In this document: piece by piece, positions 9,364 through 16,870 of the stretch
Position numbering within the stretch: position 1 is the stretch's first letter
How the letters are laid out: the number at the start of each line of letters is the position of its first letter
Notes under the pieces: generated by a model
What the model saw: the letters and a program-made list of their open reading frames with translations, nothing else
Told to the model about the DNA's origin: nothing
Databases searched by the model: none
Assembly: GCA_910585345.1 (NCBI GenBank)
Contig: CAJUDS010000001.1
Coordinates: 423,108-487,107 of the forward strand
Source of the DNA: an uncultured Lachnospiraceae bacterium
Lineage (GTDB): Bacteria; Bacillota; Clostridia; Lachnospirales; Lachnospiraceae
Direction of reading: 5' to 3'
DNA: 64,000 nucleotides
Made by a program: the position numbers and the translations under genes

Positions 9364-9481
9364 AAATTTTTTCTCCTGCCCTGTCCCCGGCCCTTTCCAC
9401 AGCCTCCCGGTCCTTAAAAGCCAGATAATCCGTAATCTTGCCGGAACAGGTAAACCGTTCCCATTCGCTTTCTGCCTTCAT
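9308..9481 (-). CDS. YqzL-like small protein
   Basis: A 57-residue frame between era and recO starting at the ATG at 9481 (AGGGGG upstream). Residues 5-23 read SEWERFTCSGKITDYLAFK, which resembles the W-x-x-F-x-x-x-G-x-x-x-x-YL pattern of the short YqzL proteins found at this exact place in Bacillus and Clostridia. The function of YqzL is unknown to me. The last 18 codons overlap the start of recO by 56 bases, which is longer than usual, so the C-terminal half may be poorly constrained. Confidence 0.55.
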   Translation of the reverse strand: MKAESEWERFTCSGKITDYLAFKDREAVERAGDRAGEKIYAGFRRSNGNGNQNDACR

Positions 9482-9582
9482 CTCGCGCCCCCTGTTTCCC
9501 GTACACCACACAGGCATTCCACAGCCCGTGCCGTTTCGTAATGTATAATAGTAGGGTTTGCACATTTCGGTTTTCTATGCGG

Positions 9583-10488
9583 CTATTTTTCTTCCAAATC
9601 CTGCCGATACCCAAAATTTTTTAACAGAAAATCACTGTCCCGCCAGTCCTTTTTCACCTTGACCCACAACTGCAGATTCACCTTACATTCCAGCAGATCT
9701 TCGATATCCAGGCGTGCCTTTGAACCGATCTTTTTCAGCATACTGCCGCCTTTGCCAATGATGATGCCTTTATGGGAATCCCGCTCACAGATTACGGTAG
9801 CTTCAATATCCACAATCTTTTTGCGGTATTTCATCCGCTCAATGGAAACCGCTATTCCATGCGGTATCTCATCTTCCAGACACCAAAGCGCCTTTTCCCG
9901 GATCAGTTCCGCCACAATCTGGCGCTCCGGCTGGTCCGTCACCGTATCCGCATCATAAAATGCCGGACCATTCGGCAGATACTTCATGATACAGGATACC
10001 AGTTCTTGCGTATTATCTCCTTTCAGTGCGGAAACAGGAACAATTTCCGCAAACTCCATCTCTCTGCGGTAAGTATCGATAAACGGCAGTATTTCTTCTT
10101 TCCGAACCGTATCTGTCTTATTGATCACAAGGATAACCGGCGTTTTCCCGTTTTTGAGCATATCAATGATATGCCGTTCTCCCGCGCCGATAAAAGTCGA
10201 AGGCTCTACAAGCCACAGCACGACATCCACATCTCCTGCCGTTCGCTCCGCCACATGCACCATATAATCGCCCAGCTTGTTTTTCGCTTTATGAATGCCC
10301 GGCGTGTCTACAAATATAATCTGGCCTTCCCCGGAAGTATAGACCGTCCTGATCCGGTTTCTCGTTGTCTGTGGCTTTTTAGAGGTAATGGCAATCTTTT
10401 GATGAATCAGCTGATTCATCAGCGTCGATTTTCCCACATTGGGCCGTCCGATCAGGGCCGCAAACCCCGCCTTATACTGTTTTTCCAT
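9583..10488 (-). CDS. era: GTPase Era
   Basis: A 301-residue protein of standard Era length. The G domain shows GRPNVGKST (G1), DTPG (G3) and NKTD (G4), and the C-terminal type II KH domain contains the RDSHKGIIIGKGGSMLKKIG segment. Era binds the 3' end of 16S rRNA and is needed to mature the 30S subunit. The start codon at 10488 lies inside the end of the upstream DUF4349 gene (17-base overlap), so translation is probably coupled. Confidence 0.98.
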   Translation of the reverse strand: MEKQYKAGFAALIGRPNVGKSTLMNQLIHQKIAITSKKPQTTRNRIRTVYTSGEGQIIFVDTPGIHKAKNKLGDYMVHVAERTAGDVDVVLWLVEPSTFIGAGERHIIDMLKNGKTPVILVINKTDTVRKEEILPFIDTYRREMEFAEIVPVSALKGDNTQELVSCIMKYLPNGPAFYDADTVTDQPERQIVAELIREKALWCLEDEIPHGIAVSIERMKYRKKIVDIEATVICERDSHKGIIIGKGGSMLKKIGSKARLDIEDLLECKVNLQLWVKVKKDWRDSDFLLKNFGYRQDLEEK

Positions 10489-11566
10489 CCTGTCCGTCCT
10501 TTTTGTTTTCCTCTGCGCCTTCTGCCGGTATTATCTCATAATCTTCTTCCTGACCGGCCGGCATTCTCCGTCGTCTCTTCTCTTCCCTTTTTTTTCGCCG
10601 TCTCTCCGCCCAAACGCCCCATTTTTTTCTGCAGACCCAGACGATCAGCAGACATGCGCCCAAAACAACGATCCATGCAATCATATACGGAAGGCTGATC
10701 AAAAAGCCGATCAGCAGATTTTCCAAATCGGTCAGCAGATAATATACATTGTTGCCGAATCCGTCAGAAATTCTCTCCCATACACCCTTTTCAGCCGCCG
10801 GTGTAAAAACCTTCACTTCATAAATATCCAGACAGACGGTACTGTAAGTAACCTGGTTGTCAATGGTCCGAAGCTGTGACTCCATGCTTTCGATCTGATA
10901 ATTCACTTCCGACAGACGGCTTTCAATCTCAATAATATCGGCTACCGTCTCCGCTTTCTCCAGCAGCTCCAAAAGCCTGTCTCTCTCTGTAACCAGCGCC
11001 TTTTTATGGCTGTCCAGATCTACATACTGCAGCGTTACATCCTCCACCGATTCACCGTGGAATACCACGTTCGACTGTTCGGAAATCCTGCCCAAAAACG
11101 CATCGACCCGTTCGCTTGGTATTCTGGCAGTTATGTATCCGGTCCGTTCCCCATCCTGCACATAGCCGTTGACGCTGAAATTTTCCGCATAACCGCCAAG
11201 TGCCTCCACCTCTGCGGAAACATTTGCCAGCAGCGCGTCAAACTCTGTCGTTTCCACGCTCAGGTTGACATTGCGGATCAGCTTCTTCGTAACGGCTTCC
11301 TGCACGGCCGCCCCGGAAGACGTATTTTCGTATGTACCGGAAGACATACCGCCGTCCTCCGCCGCGGCTTCCGCCACCGCATCTTCCTCTGCCGCATATT
11401 CATATTCCGCAGCTGCGTTTTTCGCTCCGACAATCTCCCCGCCCGCTGCCGGAGCGGCCGTGCATGTATCCGCAGCCGATTCATACGTCGCGGCGCCGCC
11501 GCACGCGGTAACAACCGCCGCAATGGCCGCCGCCGTCATGCAGGTCCATATCTTTTTCCTTTTCAT
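10472..11566 (-). CDS. DUF4349 domain lipoprotein
   Basis: A 364-residue membrane-associated protein. It starts with a lipoprotein signal (MKRKKIWTCMTAAAIAAVVTACGG; lipobox VTAC), then an Ala/Glu-rich linker of about 70 residues, then the DUF4349 domain from LIRNVNLSVETTEFDALL, which includes a coiled-coil segment (residues about 195-245). A transmembrane helix follows (LISLPYMIAWIVVLGACLLIVWV) and a basic, cytoplasmic-looking tail. The domain family is widespread in Gram-positive bacteria without a proven function. AGGGGAG lies upstream of the ATG at 11566, and the gene overlaps the start of era. Confidence 0.85.
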   Translation of the reverse strand: MKRKKIWTCMTAAAIAAVVTACGGAATYESAADTCTAAPAAGGEIVGAKNAAAEYEYAAEEDAVAEAAAEDGGMSSGTYENTSSGAAVQEAVTKKLIRNVNLSVETTEFDALLANVSAEVEALGGYAENFSVNGYVQDGERTGYITARIPSERVDAFLGRISEQSNVVFHGESVEDVTLQYVDLDSHKKALVTERDRLLELLEKAETVADIIEIESRLSEVNYQIESMESQLRTIDNQVTYSTVCLDIYEVKVFTPAAEKGVWERISDGFGNNVYYLLTDLENLLIGFLISLPYMIAWIVVLGACLLIVWVCRKKWGVWAERRRKKREEKRRRRMPAGQEEDYEIIPAEGAEENKKDGQDGKTV

Positions 11567-11635
11567 CCTTTTCTCCCCTTATTTTTTACGCGCAGCCATG
11601 CGCCTTTACGCATACTTCCTCCTGTAAATGAGCAG

Positions 11636-14578
11636 CTAAGCCTGCGCTCCTTCTTCCCCCTGTGACAAATGTTCCAGGCGCAGAAACATATCCTTCCGCT
11701 CCCTGATCTTATCTTCGTTCCCCACCACACACAGACAATCGTATGACAGAAACGCATCCAGATAGTCGGCCAGCCCGCGGATTTTTTCCGGCGTAGCCTC
11801 CAGCAGTTCGTCTCGTTCTCTCTGTGTCTCTTCCAACGTCATATGCGTCATATACGCCGTCAGGGAACGGGCGCCCTTCAACGCAGGCGTCAGAGGCATA
11901 TCAATCTCACTGACCGCGCCAATGATAAATTTGGTCATCGTCCGCTCATCCGCATGAAAGTTTCTGACAAATGCGGAAGCGCCCTGGTATGCTTCGATTG
12001 TTTTTTCCAGATTGGGATCTCTGTAAGAGACAAAATAGCTGTCGCCGGATCTGCCGAAGGCGCACATACAACCATACGCGCCTCCTTTTACGCGTACCTG
12101 CGTCCACAAGTACTCATAGCCCATCATCACCCGCAATACCCGCAGCGCGCCTGTATAAGGAAATCCCTTTTTTATAAAATTACCTGCCCGGCAGACATAT
12201 TGTATCTGTGCGCAGGACATCAGCCCTTCATTCTTTTTGCTGACTCCCGGTACATAAATCTCCTTCCGTACCGGCTGCGTATGCAATGCCGCTTTCAGTT
12301 TTTTTACCTGTTCTGTCAGCCCTTTACTCCCTTTTTCCTCCGCCGTATAATCTACAAGCAGATTTTCCGGACGAAACAGATAACCAGGCAGCTTCTGCAG
12401 ACATGCGATCAACTCCCGCTTCCGTTCCTCAAAATGATCGTCCAAATCTTCCAGCAGCCTGTACAGAGGCAGGCCGCTGAGCTGTTCTGAGACAGCGGCG
12501 GGCGCCGAAAAATAAGACATGGCGCGACGGGCGGCCAGTGTGTGACCGCCGCTCATAAAGCTGGCCTGCATTCTGGAGCGGGCTTCGCTGATAATCTCAT
12601 GCAGCCGCTTTTCATCATCCAGTATCGTCCGCAGCATCATTTCCTGCATCAGCGCAAAAGCCTGATCCAGATTTTCATAAAACACTTTCGTTTTGATCTC
12701 AAACATAATCCGGTACTCATCCAGATTATGAGCATTGGTATATGTGCTGACTGCCGTAGCCATGCCCCCTGTGCGCAGATTCACTTCATGGTAAAAATCT
12801 CCATAGCTATAGTTCTCCGTATTCATCAGCCCCAGAACCGCCTTATAAACGCCAACGTAAGGAAACAGCTCCCCCGGCACTGTGCCAATATCAAAAAGCA
12901 GTTTCACATAGCCAATGCCGTTTGTAAAAATATCATGATGCAGAATCACCGTGCCGTCATAGATTTCCTCGCGGTTTTGAAACGCCTGCGCCTCTCTCTT
13001 CATATCTTCACGCCGCAGAAGGGGTATGGTTTCCACCGCTTCCTTTGTATCCGGCGCCTCCTGATATGCTTCCAGCGCCTTCGTCTCCTGTACAAGCCTA
13101 TCCAGCTGCTCTCCGCTCAGAGACGCCTTCAGGGCAGCCAGATTCTCCTTCTGTTTCCTCTCTTCTCTGGCCGCAAGGTTCTGCACAGGCTCCACCAATA
13201 CGACGGATCTGTGCGTATTATCCAGCAAATACCTGCGAATCAGCTTTTCAAAATAATCTGTTTCCACCTTATCCTTCATACTGCGGAATGTTTCATCCGC
13301 CTCCACATGCAAAAACGGCGCCTTTTCGTCATAAAGCCAGCTGTCCAGTATCTGCAGGCCGTACATCAGCCCCTTCGGATAAGAGCCGAAGTCGGCTTCT
13401 TTATATTTAAATTCATAATAATTGACTGCCGCCTTCAGCGCCTTCTTGTCAATTCCCTCGCTGCAGAGCGACTCCAAAGTATCCCGGATTACACGCAGAA
13501 AAGCATCCTTCTGGGAAATATTGGCATTTTTGGAGACAATGCTGAAATAAGGCTGCCGGATGCCGTTCTCATAGACACTGTAAATATCCTTGCCGATACC
13601 CGCATCCGTCAGAGCCTGTTTCAGCGGCGCGCCCGGCGCCGAACAGAGCGTATAGTCCAATATTTGAAACGCCAGATACAACTCTCTGTCCAGACTGGTG
13701 CCGACTACCGTATTATAAGACAAATAGGCATGATCTTTCACCGGTTCGCTGTCCGTAATGGGATATTCCTTCCGCACTTCCACCGGCTTTGCAAAATGGG
13801 ACTGCTCCCTGATCTCCGAATCTATGGTAATCGCTTCAAAATGGGATAAATATTCCGCGTCCAGCCAGTTCAGACGTTCGGCCATATCCATATTGCCATA
13901 CAGATAAATATAGCTGTTGGACGGGTGGTAATATCTGCTGTGAAACGCAAGAAAGCTCTGGTATGTCAGTTGTGGAATGCAGGCCGGATCTCCGCCGGAT
14001 TCCACGCCGTAAGGCGTATCCGGGAACAGGGAACTGAACACTTCCCGGTCCAGCACATCATCCGGGGAAGAAAAGGCTCCTTTCATCTCATTGTAAACCA
14101 CACCGTTGATTTTCAGCTCATCCGCAGGATCTTCGATCTGATAATGCCATCCTTCCTGCCGGAATATATTTTCCTCCTCATAAATATTCGGAAAAAATAC
14201 CGCATCCAGATACACATGCATCAAATTGGCAAAATCCCTGTCATTACAACTCGCAACCGGATATACCGTCTTATCCGGATACGTCATTGCGTTTAAAAAC
14301 GTATTCAGGGAACCCTGCGCCAGCTCAATAAAGGGATCCTTCACCGGAAATTTTTTTGACCCACAGAGCACCGAATGCTCCAAAATATGCGCCACGCCGG
14401 TGCTGTCCGTAGGCGGCGTCCTAAAACCGATATAAAATACTTTATTTTCATCGTCATTTGACAAAAGCGCTATTTTAGCGCCGGTCTTTTTGTGTCTGAG
14501 CAGACAGCTCACGCAGCCAATCCCGCCGATCTCTCTCTGCTCTATCACTTCATATGCTGTGCATGTTGATAAGTCCAT
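11636..14578 (-). CDS. M16C zinc metallopeptidase, presequence-protease (PreP/Cym1) type
   Basis: A 980-residue two-half M16 peptidase. The inverted zinc motif HILEH (HxxEH) lies near residue 65 in the context STGVAHILEHSVLCGSKKFPVKDPF, and the distal Glu ligand is probably in NGVVYNEMKGAFSS. The long second half (inactive homologous domain) has the LMTGGMATAVSTYTN-like pattern of the family. These enzymes form a clam-shell chamber and degrade peptides. No signal peptide is present, so it acts in the cytoplasm. The ATG at 14578 has GGAGGG upstream; the frame stays open to 14704 but that extension overlaps the upstream gene and reads as low-quality sequence. It is the last gene of the operon that includes the rhomboid-like and sigma-like proteins. 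Confidence 0.9.
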   Translation of the reverse strand: MDLSTCTAYEVIEQREIGGIGCVSCLLRHKKTGAKIALLSNDDENKVFYIGFRTPPTDSTGVAHILEHSVLCGSKKFPVKDPFIELAQGSLNTFLNAMTYPDKTVYPVASCNDRDFANLMHVYLDAVFFPNIYEEENIFRQEGWHYQIEDPADELKINGVVYNEMKGAFSSPDDVLDREVFSSLFPDTPYGVESGGDPACIPQLTYQSFLAFHSRYYHPSNSYIYLYGNMDMAERLNWLDAEYLSHFEAITIDSEIREQSHFAKPVEVRKEYPITDSEPVKDHAYLSYNTVVGTSLDRELYLAFQILDYTLCSAPGAPLKQALTDAGIGKDIYSVYENGIRQPYFSIVSKNANISQKDAFLRVIRDTLESLCSEGIDKKALKAAVNYYEFKYKEADFGSYPKGLMYGLQILDSWLYDEKAPFLHVEADETFRSMKDKVETDYFEKLIRRYLLDNTHRSVVLVEPVQNLAAREERKQKENLAALKASLSGEQLDRLVQETKALEAYQEAPDTKEAVETIPLLRREDMKREAQAFQNREEIYDGTVILHHDIFTNGIGYVKLLFDIGTVPGELFPYVGVYKAVLGLMNTENYSYGDFYHEVNLRTGGMATAVSTYTNAHNLDEYRIMFEIKTKVFYENLDQAFALMQEMMLRTILDDEKRLHEIISEARSRMQASFMSGGHTLAARRAMSYFSAPAAVSEQLSGLPLYRLLEDLDDHFEERKRELIACLQKLPGYLFRPENLLVDYTAEEKGSKGLTEQVKKLKAALHTQPVRKEIYVPGVSKKNEGLMSCAQIQYVCRAGNFIKKGFPYTGALRVLRVMMGYEYLWTQVRVKGGAYGCMCAFGRSGDSYFVSYRDPNLEKTIEAYQGASAFVRNFHADERTMTKFIIGAVSEIDMPLTPALKGARSLTAYMTHMTLEETQRERDELLEATPEKIRGLADYLDAFLSYDCLCVVGNEDKIRERKDMFLRLEHLSQGEEGAQA

Positions 14579-14625
14579 AAATCCCTCCGTCAATCTGTCC
14601 TGTCCCGTTTCCTGCAATCCCGCCG

Positions 14626-15042
14626 CTACAGACTCATCATCATCATCTGCAGCTTGTTGACCATGAATTCCTCCACTACAATTGCGTCTCTTTGTTCCTT
14701 CCATGTTTCGTTGCCTGCAATCTCGTCAATGGTATGGTATTCACTTTTATACTGCCACTCCCCTTTGGGCGACAACATCGGAAAACTCATTTTAAACCGG
14801 ATCTTCATCTGTTTATATACCATATAGGAAATATCCGTGTCCCTCATATAAAAGATATGATTTTCCGGCGTCGTATCCGCAGCCACCTCCTTTAGGATAT
14901 AATGGCTCAGAATCGCTTTAAACTTAAACGGAATCCCATCCGTATCCATCATCTCCTGATAAGTATATCTTGCCCCTATATATACTTTTGACACATCCTG
15001 CATCACATATTTAAAATCATGATTTTGTGTTTCCACGTTCAT
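14626..15042 (-). CDS. Conserved hypothetical protein in the rhomboid-like/sigma-like operon
   Basis: A 138-residue soluble protein that I cannot assign to a characterised family. It is rich in aromatic residues and methionines (KYVMQDVSKVYIGARYTYQEMM near the N-terminus) and ends in a run of methionines (KLQMMMMSL). It has no signal peptide or membrane segment. The start at 15042 lies 26 bases inside the end of the sigma-like gene, so the two are probably translationally coupled. The M16C peptidase gene begins 47 bases downstream. Confidence 0.7.
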   Translation of the reverse strand: MNVETQNHDFKYVMQDVSKVYIGARYTYQEMMDTDGIPFKFKAILSHYILKEVAADTTPENHIFYMRDTDISYMVYKQMKIRFKMSFPMLSPKGEWQYKSEYHTIDEIAGNETWKEQRDAIVVEEFMVNKLQMMMMSL

Positions 15043-15772
15043 CCTCTATTTCTTCTATTTTTCCTGCGGCAAGACGAACCGCCTCCTGCACCTCTTCCAG
15101 GGGCAGCCCGGACTGCGCCGAAAGTTCCTCTACCGTTACTTTGCGAAGAAGCAGACCGGAAAGCTCCCTGGCTGCATCCGCCACCTTATTGACTCTGTCC
15201 GCCGCCTGCCTGCCAATATCCGCCGACCGGGTATTTTCAGCGATATGCCCTTCCATGGCGTCCATAATCATCCTGCCAAGCATTCCCTGTACTTCCGACA
15301 CATGCTCCAGCGCACCCAGCATTTCCACACCCATTGCCAGCGCCACATTGCCCTCTCCGATCAGGTCCTCCATGTCTGCACCCAATCCCGCATACAGTTT
15401 CGCGATATCCGCCACCTGTGGCAGATACATGGTAACCAACCGCTGTTTTGCCGCCGCGTCGCCTGCCATAGCCAGTAAAGCGGCCTCTTCTTTCTCTACG
15501 GCTGCGGCTCCCTGAAGCAGATCCAGTTCCTGCAGATACTGCTGCAGATAATTTCTATCCGCATCATTCAGCCAGTCATCCGTATCCACCGGTTCGTCCA
15601 CGCCTATGCCATGCTTTTTCAAATAATCATAAATCATGGTAAACTGGGACGCATCCAATGAAAGCGGTGCAAACGCCTGCTTTACTTCCTCCCCGGTAAT
15701 CACGTTTCCCTGTGCGCCCGCCTTCTGCCGCACCGCCTGCAGCGCCTGTCCGAAAACAATCTCCCTGTCCAT
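15017..15772 (-). CDS. Sigma-70-like protein lacking regions 2.4 and 4
   Basis: A 251-residue protein whose parts resemble a housekeeping sigma factor. Residues 22-60 look like region 1.1 (VITGEEVKQAFAPL, then YDYLKKHGIGVDEP). Residues about 115-155 look like regions 2.1-2.2 (AAKQRLVTMYLPQVADIAKLY, then DLIGEGNVALAMGVEML). The C-terminal part resembles the region 3 helix-turn-helix (VTVEELSAQSGLPLEEVQEAV). The aromatic, DNA-melting and -10 reading segment (2.3-2.4) is replaced by unrelated sequence and region 4 (the -35 reader) is missing. It may bind core polymerase without reading promoters, but that is inference. The ATG at 15772 follows AGGAGGGAAA; a TTG 15 bases upstream is also in frame. 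It lies 11 bases after the rhomboid-like gene. Confidence 0.75.
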   Translation of the reverse strand: MDREIVFGQALQAVRQKAGAQGNVITGEEVKQAFAPLSLDASQFTMIYDYLKKHGIGVDEPVDTDDWLNDADRNYLQQYLQELDLLQGAAAVEKEEAALLAMAGDAAAKQRLVTMYLPQVADIAKLYAGLGADMEDLIGEGNVALAMGVEMLGALEHVSEVQGMLGRMIMDAMEGHIAENTRSADIGRQAADRVNKVADAARELSGLLLRKVTVEELSAQSGLPLEEVQEAVRLAAGKIEEIEDERGNTKS

Positions 15773-15783
15773 TTTCCCTCCTG

Positions 15784-16659
15784 TCAATGCCGTTTCACAT
15801 GCTCATGGGTAAACAAATGATCCTGACAGTATTCATAATTTCCTTCACATTTGGAACAAAAGCGGAATTCCAGATCGCCGTCCTGCTCCGTCCGGCCGCA
15901 GATCGCGCATTTATGTCTTGTAACGCCCGTTCCTTTTCTTACCTCCTGCCGGAATGTCTGTCTTCTGCGGATTTGTTTGGGACCCAGCCGCACCATATCT
16001 CTCGTAGCCAGGAAAAACACAATCACATTGAGAAGCGAGGCGCCGATCACAATCTTGCCGGCAATACCGCTCATGAGAAAGATATAGAGTGTCAAAACCG
16101 CGTCAAGAATCCCCATCCATTTGATTTTAACCGGTATGATAAAAAACAAAAACACCTGCATCTCCGGATAGGTCATGGCAAATGCAAGAAAAATCGATAA
16201 ATTAATGTAATATGTGCTGAATGCGCCGAACAAATCCCAGCCAACCTGGCGGAAAAAAACTGCGCTCCCCACTATGGCAATATCGGACCCAAACGCAAAA
16301 TAACAGTATAGCAGCAGTACAAAACTGCCAAGTATCGTAAAAAGCATACCGCCGAACAAAAACAAATTGTAACGGAACGCCCCCCATGTATGCTCCAGCG
16401 TCGTTCCCAGCATATAATAAAAATACAGGGAGATCAGCGTAAAAAATCCAAAGCTGCCAGGCGGTATGATAATCCAGGTGACCAGCCGCCAGATCTGTCC
16501 GTGCAGGATCAAATACGGATTCAGCGACAGAAATTCCAGAAAATCGTCGTTCACAAACGAAATCGCATACCCGAATCCATAACAGATAATCAACATCAGG
16601 GATACGTTTTGCACCGCATATCTGCCGAATTTGCGTTCCAGTTTATTTAACAGTTTCAT
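15784..16659 (-). CDS. Rhomboid-like membrane protein with C-terminal zinc ribbon, catalytic residues not found
   Basis: A 291-residue protein with about six transmembrane helices. The first half matches the rhomboid pattern: LHGQIWRLVTWIIIPP (the WR loop), then LGTTLEHTWGAFRYN. At the place where active rhomboids have GxSG the sequence reads YYINLSIFLAFAMTYPE, and the helix that should carry the catalytic His reads ASLLNVIVFF. The serine-histidine pair is therefore probably lost. The C-terminus is a cytoplasmic treble of Cys/His pairs (CAICG, then FCSKCEGNYEYCQDH) likely to bind zinc. It is the first gene of the operon and has its own promoter candidate at 16701-16729. ATG 16659 is chosen over a TTG two codons upstream. 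Confidence 0.75.
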   Translation of the reverse strand: MKLLNKLERKFGRYAVQNVSLMLIICYGFGYAISFVNDDFLEFLSLNPYLILHGQIWRLVTWIIIPPGSFGFFTLISLYFYYMLGTTLEHTWGAFRYNLFLFGGMLFTILGSFVLLLYCYFAFGSDIAIVGSAVFFRQVGWDLFGAFSTYYINLSIFLAFAMTYPEMQVFLFFIIPVKIKWMGILDAVLTLYIFLMSGIAGKIVIGASLLNVIVFFLATRDMVRLGPKQIRRRQTFRQEVRKGTGVTRHKCAICGRTEQDGDLEFRFCSKCEGNYEYCQDHLFTHEHVKRH

Positions 16660-16700
16660 TCCCAATATCTCCCATCATCTTCTGCTGCATATATGAATAT

Positions 16701-16729
16701 ATTCTATCATTCCGGTATGTAAAAGTAAA
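16701..16729 (-). promoter_or_regulatory. Promoter candidate for the rhomboid-like/sigma-like operon
   Basis: On the minus strand TTTACT (16729-16724) and TAGAAT (16706-16701) are 17 bases apart, about 40 bases upstream of the start codon at 16659. Confidence 0.5.
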
Positions 16730-16779
16730 CCGAACATTTTCTAAACATTTCTGTCATACTTTTTTAAGAATTTGCATGA

Positions 16780-16808
16780 TTGCATTTTGTCGGAAGCTGT
16801 CGTATAAT
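16780..16808 (+). promoter_or_regulatory. Promoter candidate for the dehydratase activase gene
   Basis: TTGCAT (16780-16785) and a consensus TATAAT (16803-16808) are 17 bases apart, 62 bases ahead of the ATG at 16871. Confidence 0.6.
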
Positions 16809-16870
16809 AGTCACGGTTTTTGACCTTATTTCGAATATGTTAATAAATAAGAAGAAAGAGTGATGATTTT

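Noticed and set aside
9414..9614. Alternative 66-residue minus-strand frame near the end of era
   Set aside because: It conflicts with the YqzL-like frame, which has the better ribosome site and a family-like pattern.
12542..13849. Plus-strand open frame of 435 codons opposite the M16C peptidase
   Set aside because: A shadow of the peptidase gene; composition is rich in His, Arg and Ile without motifs.
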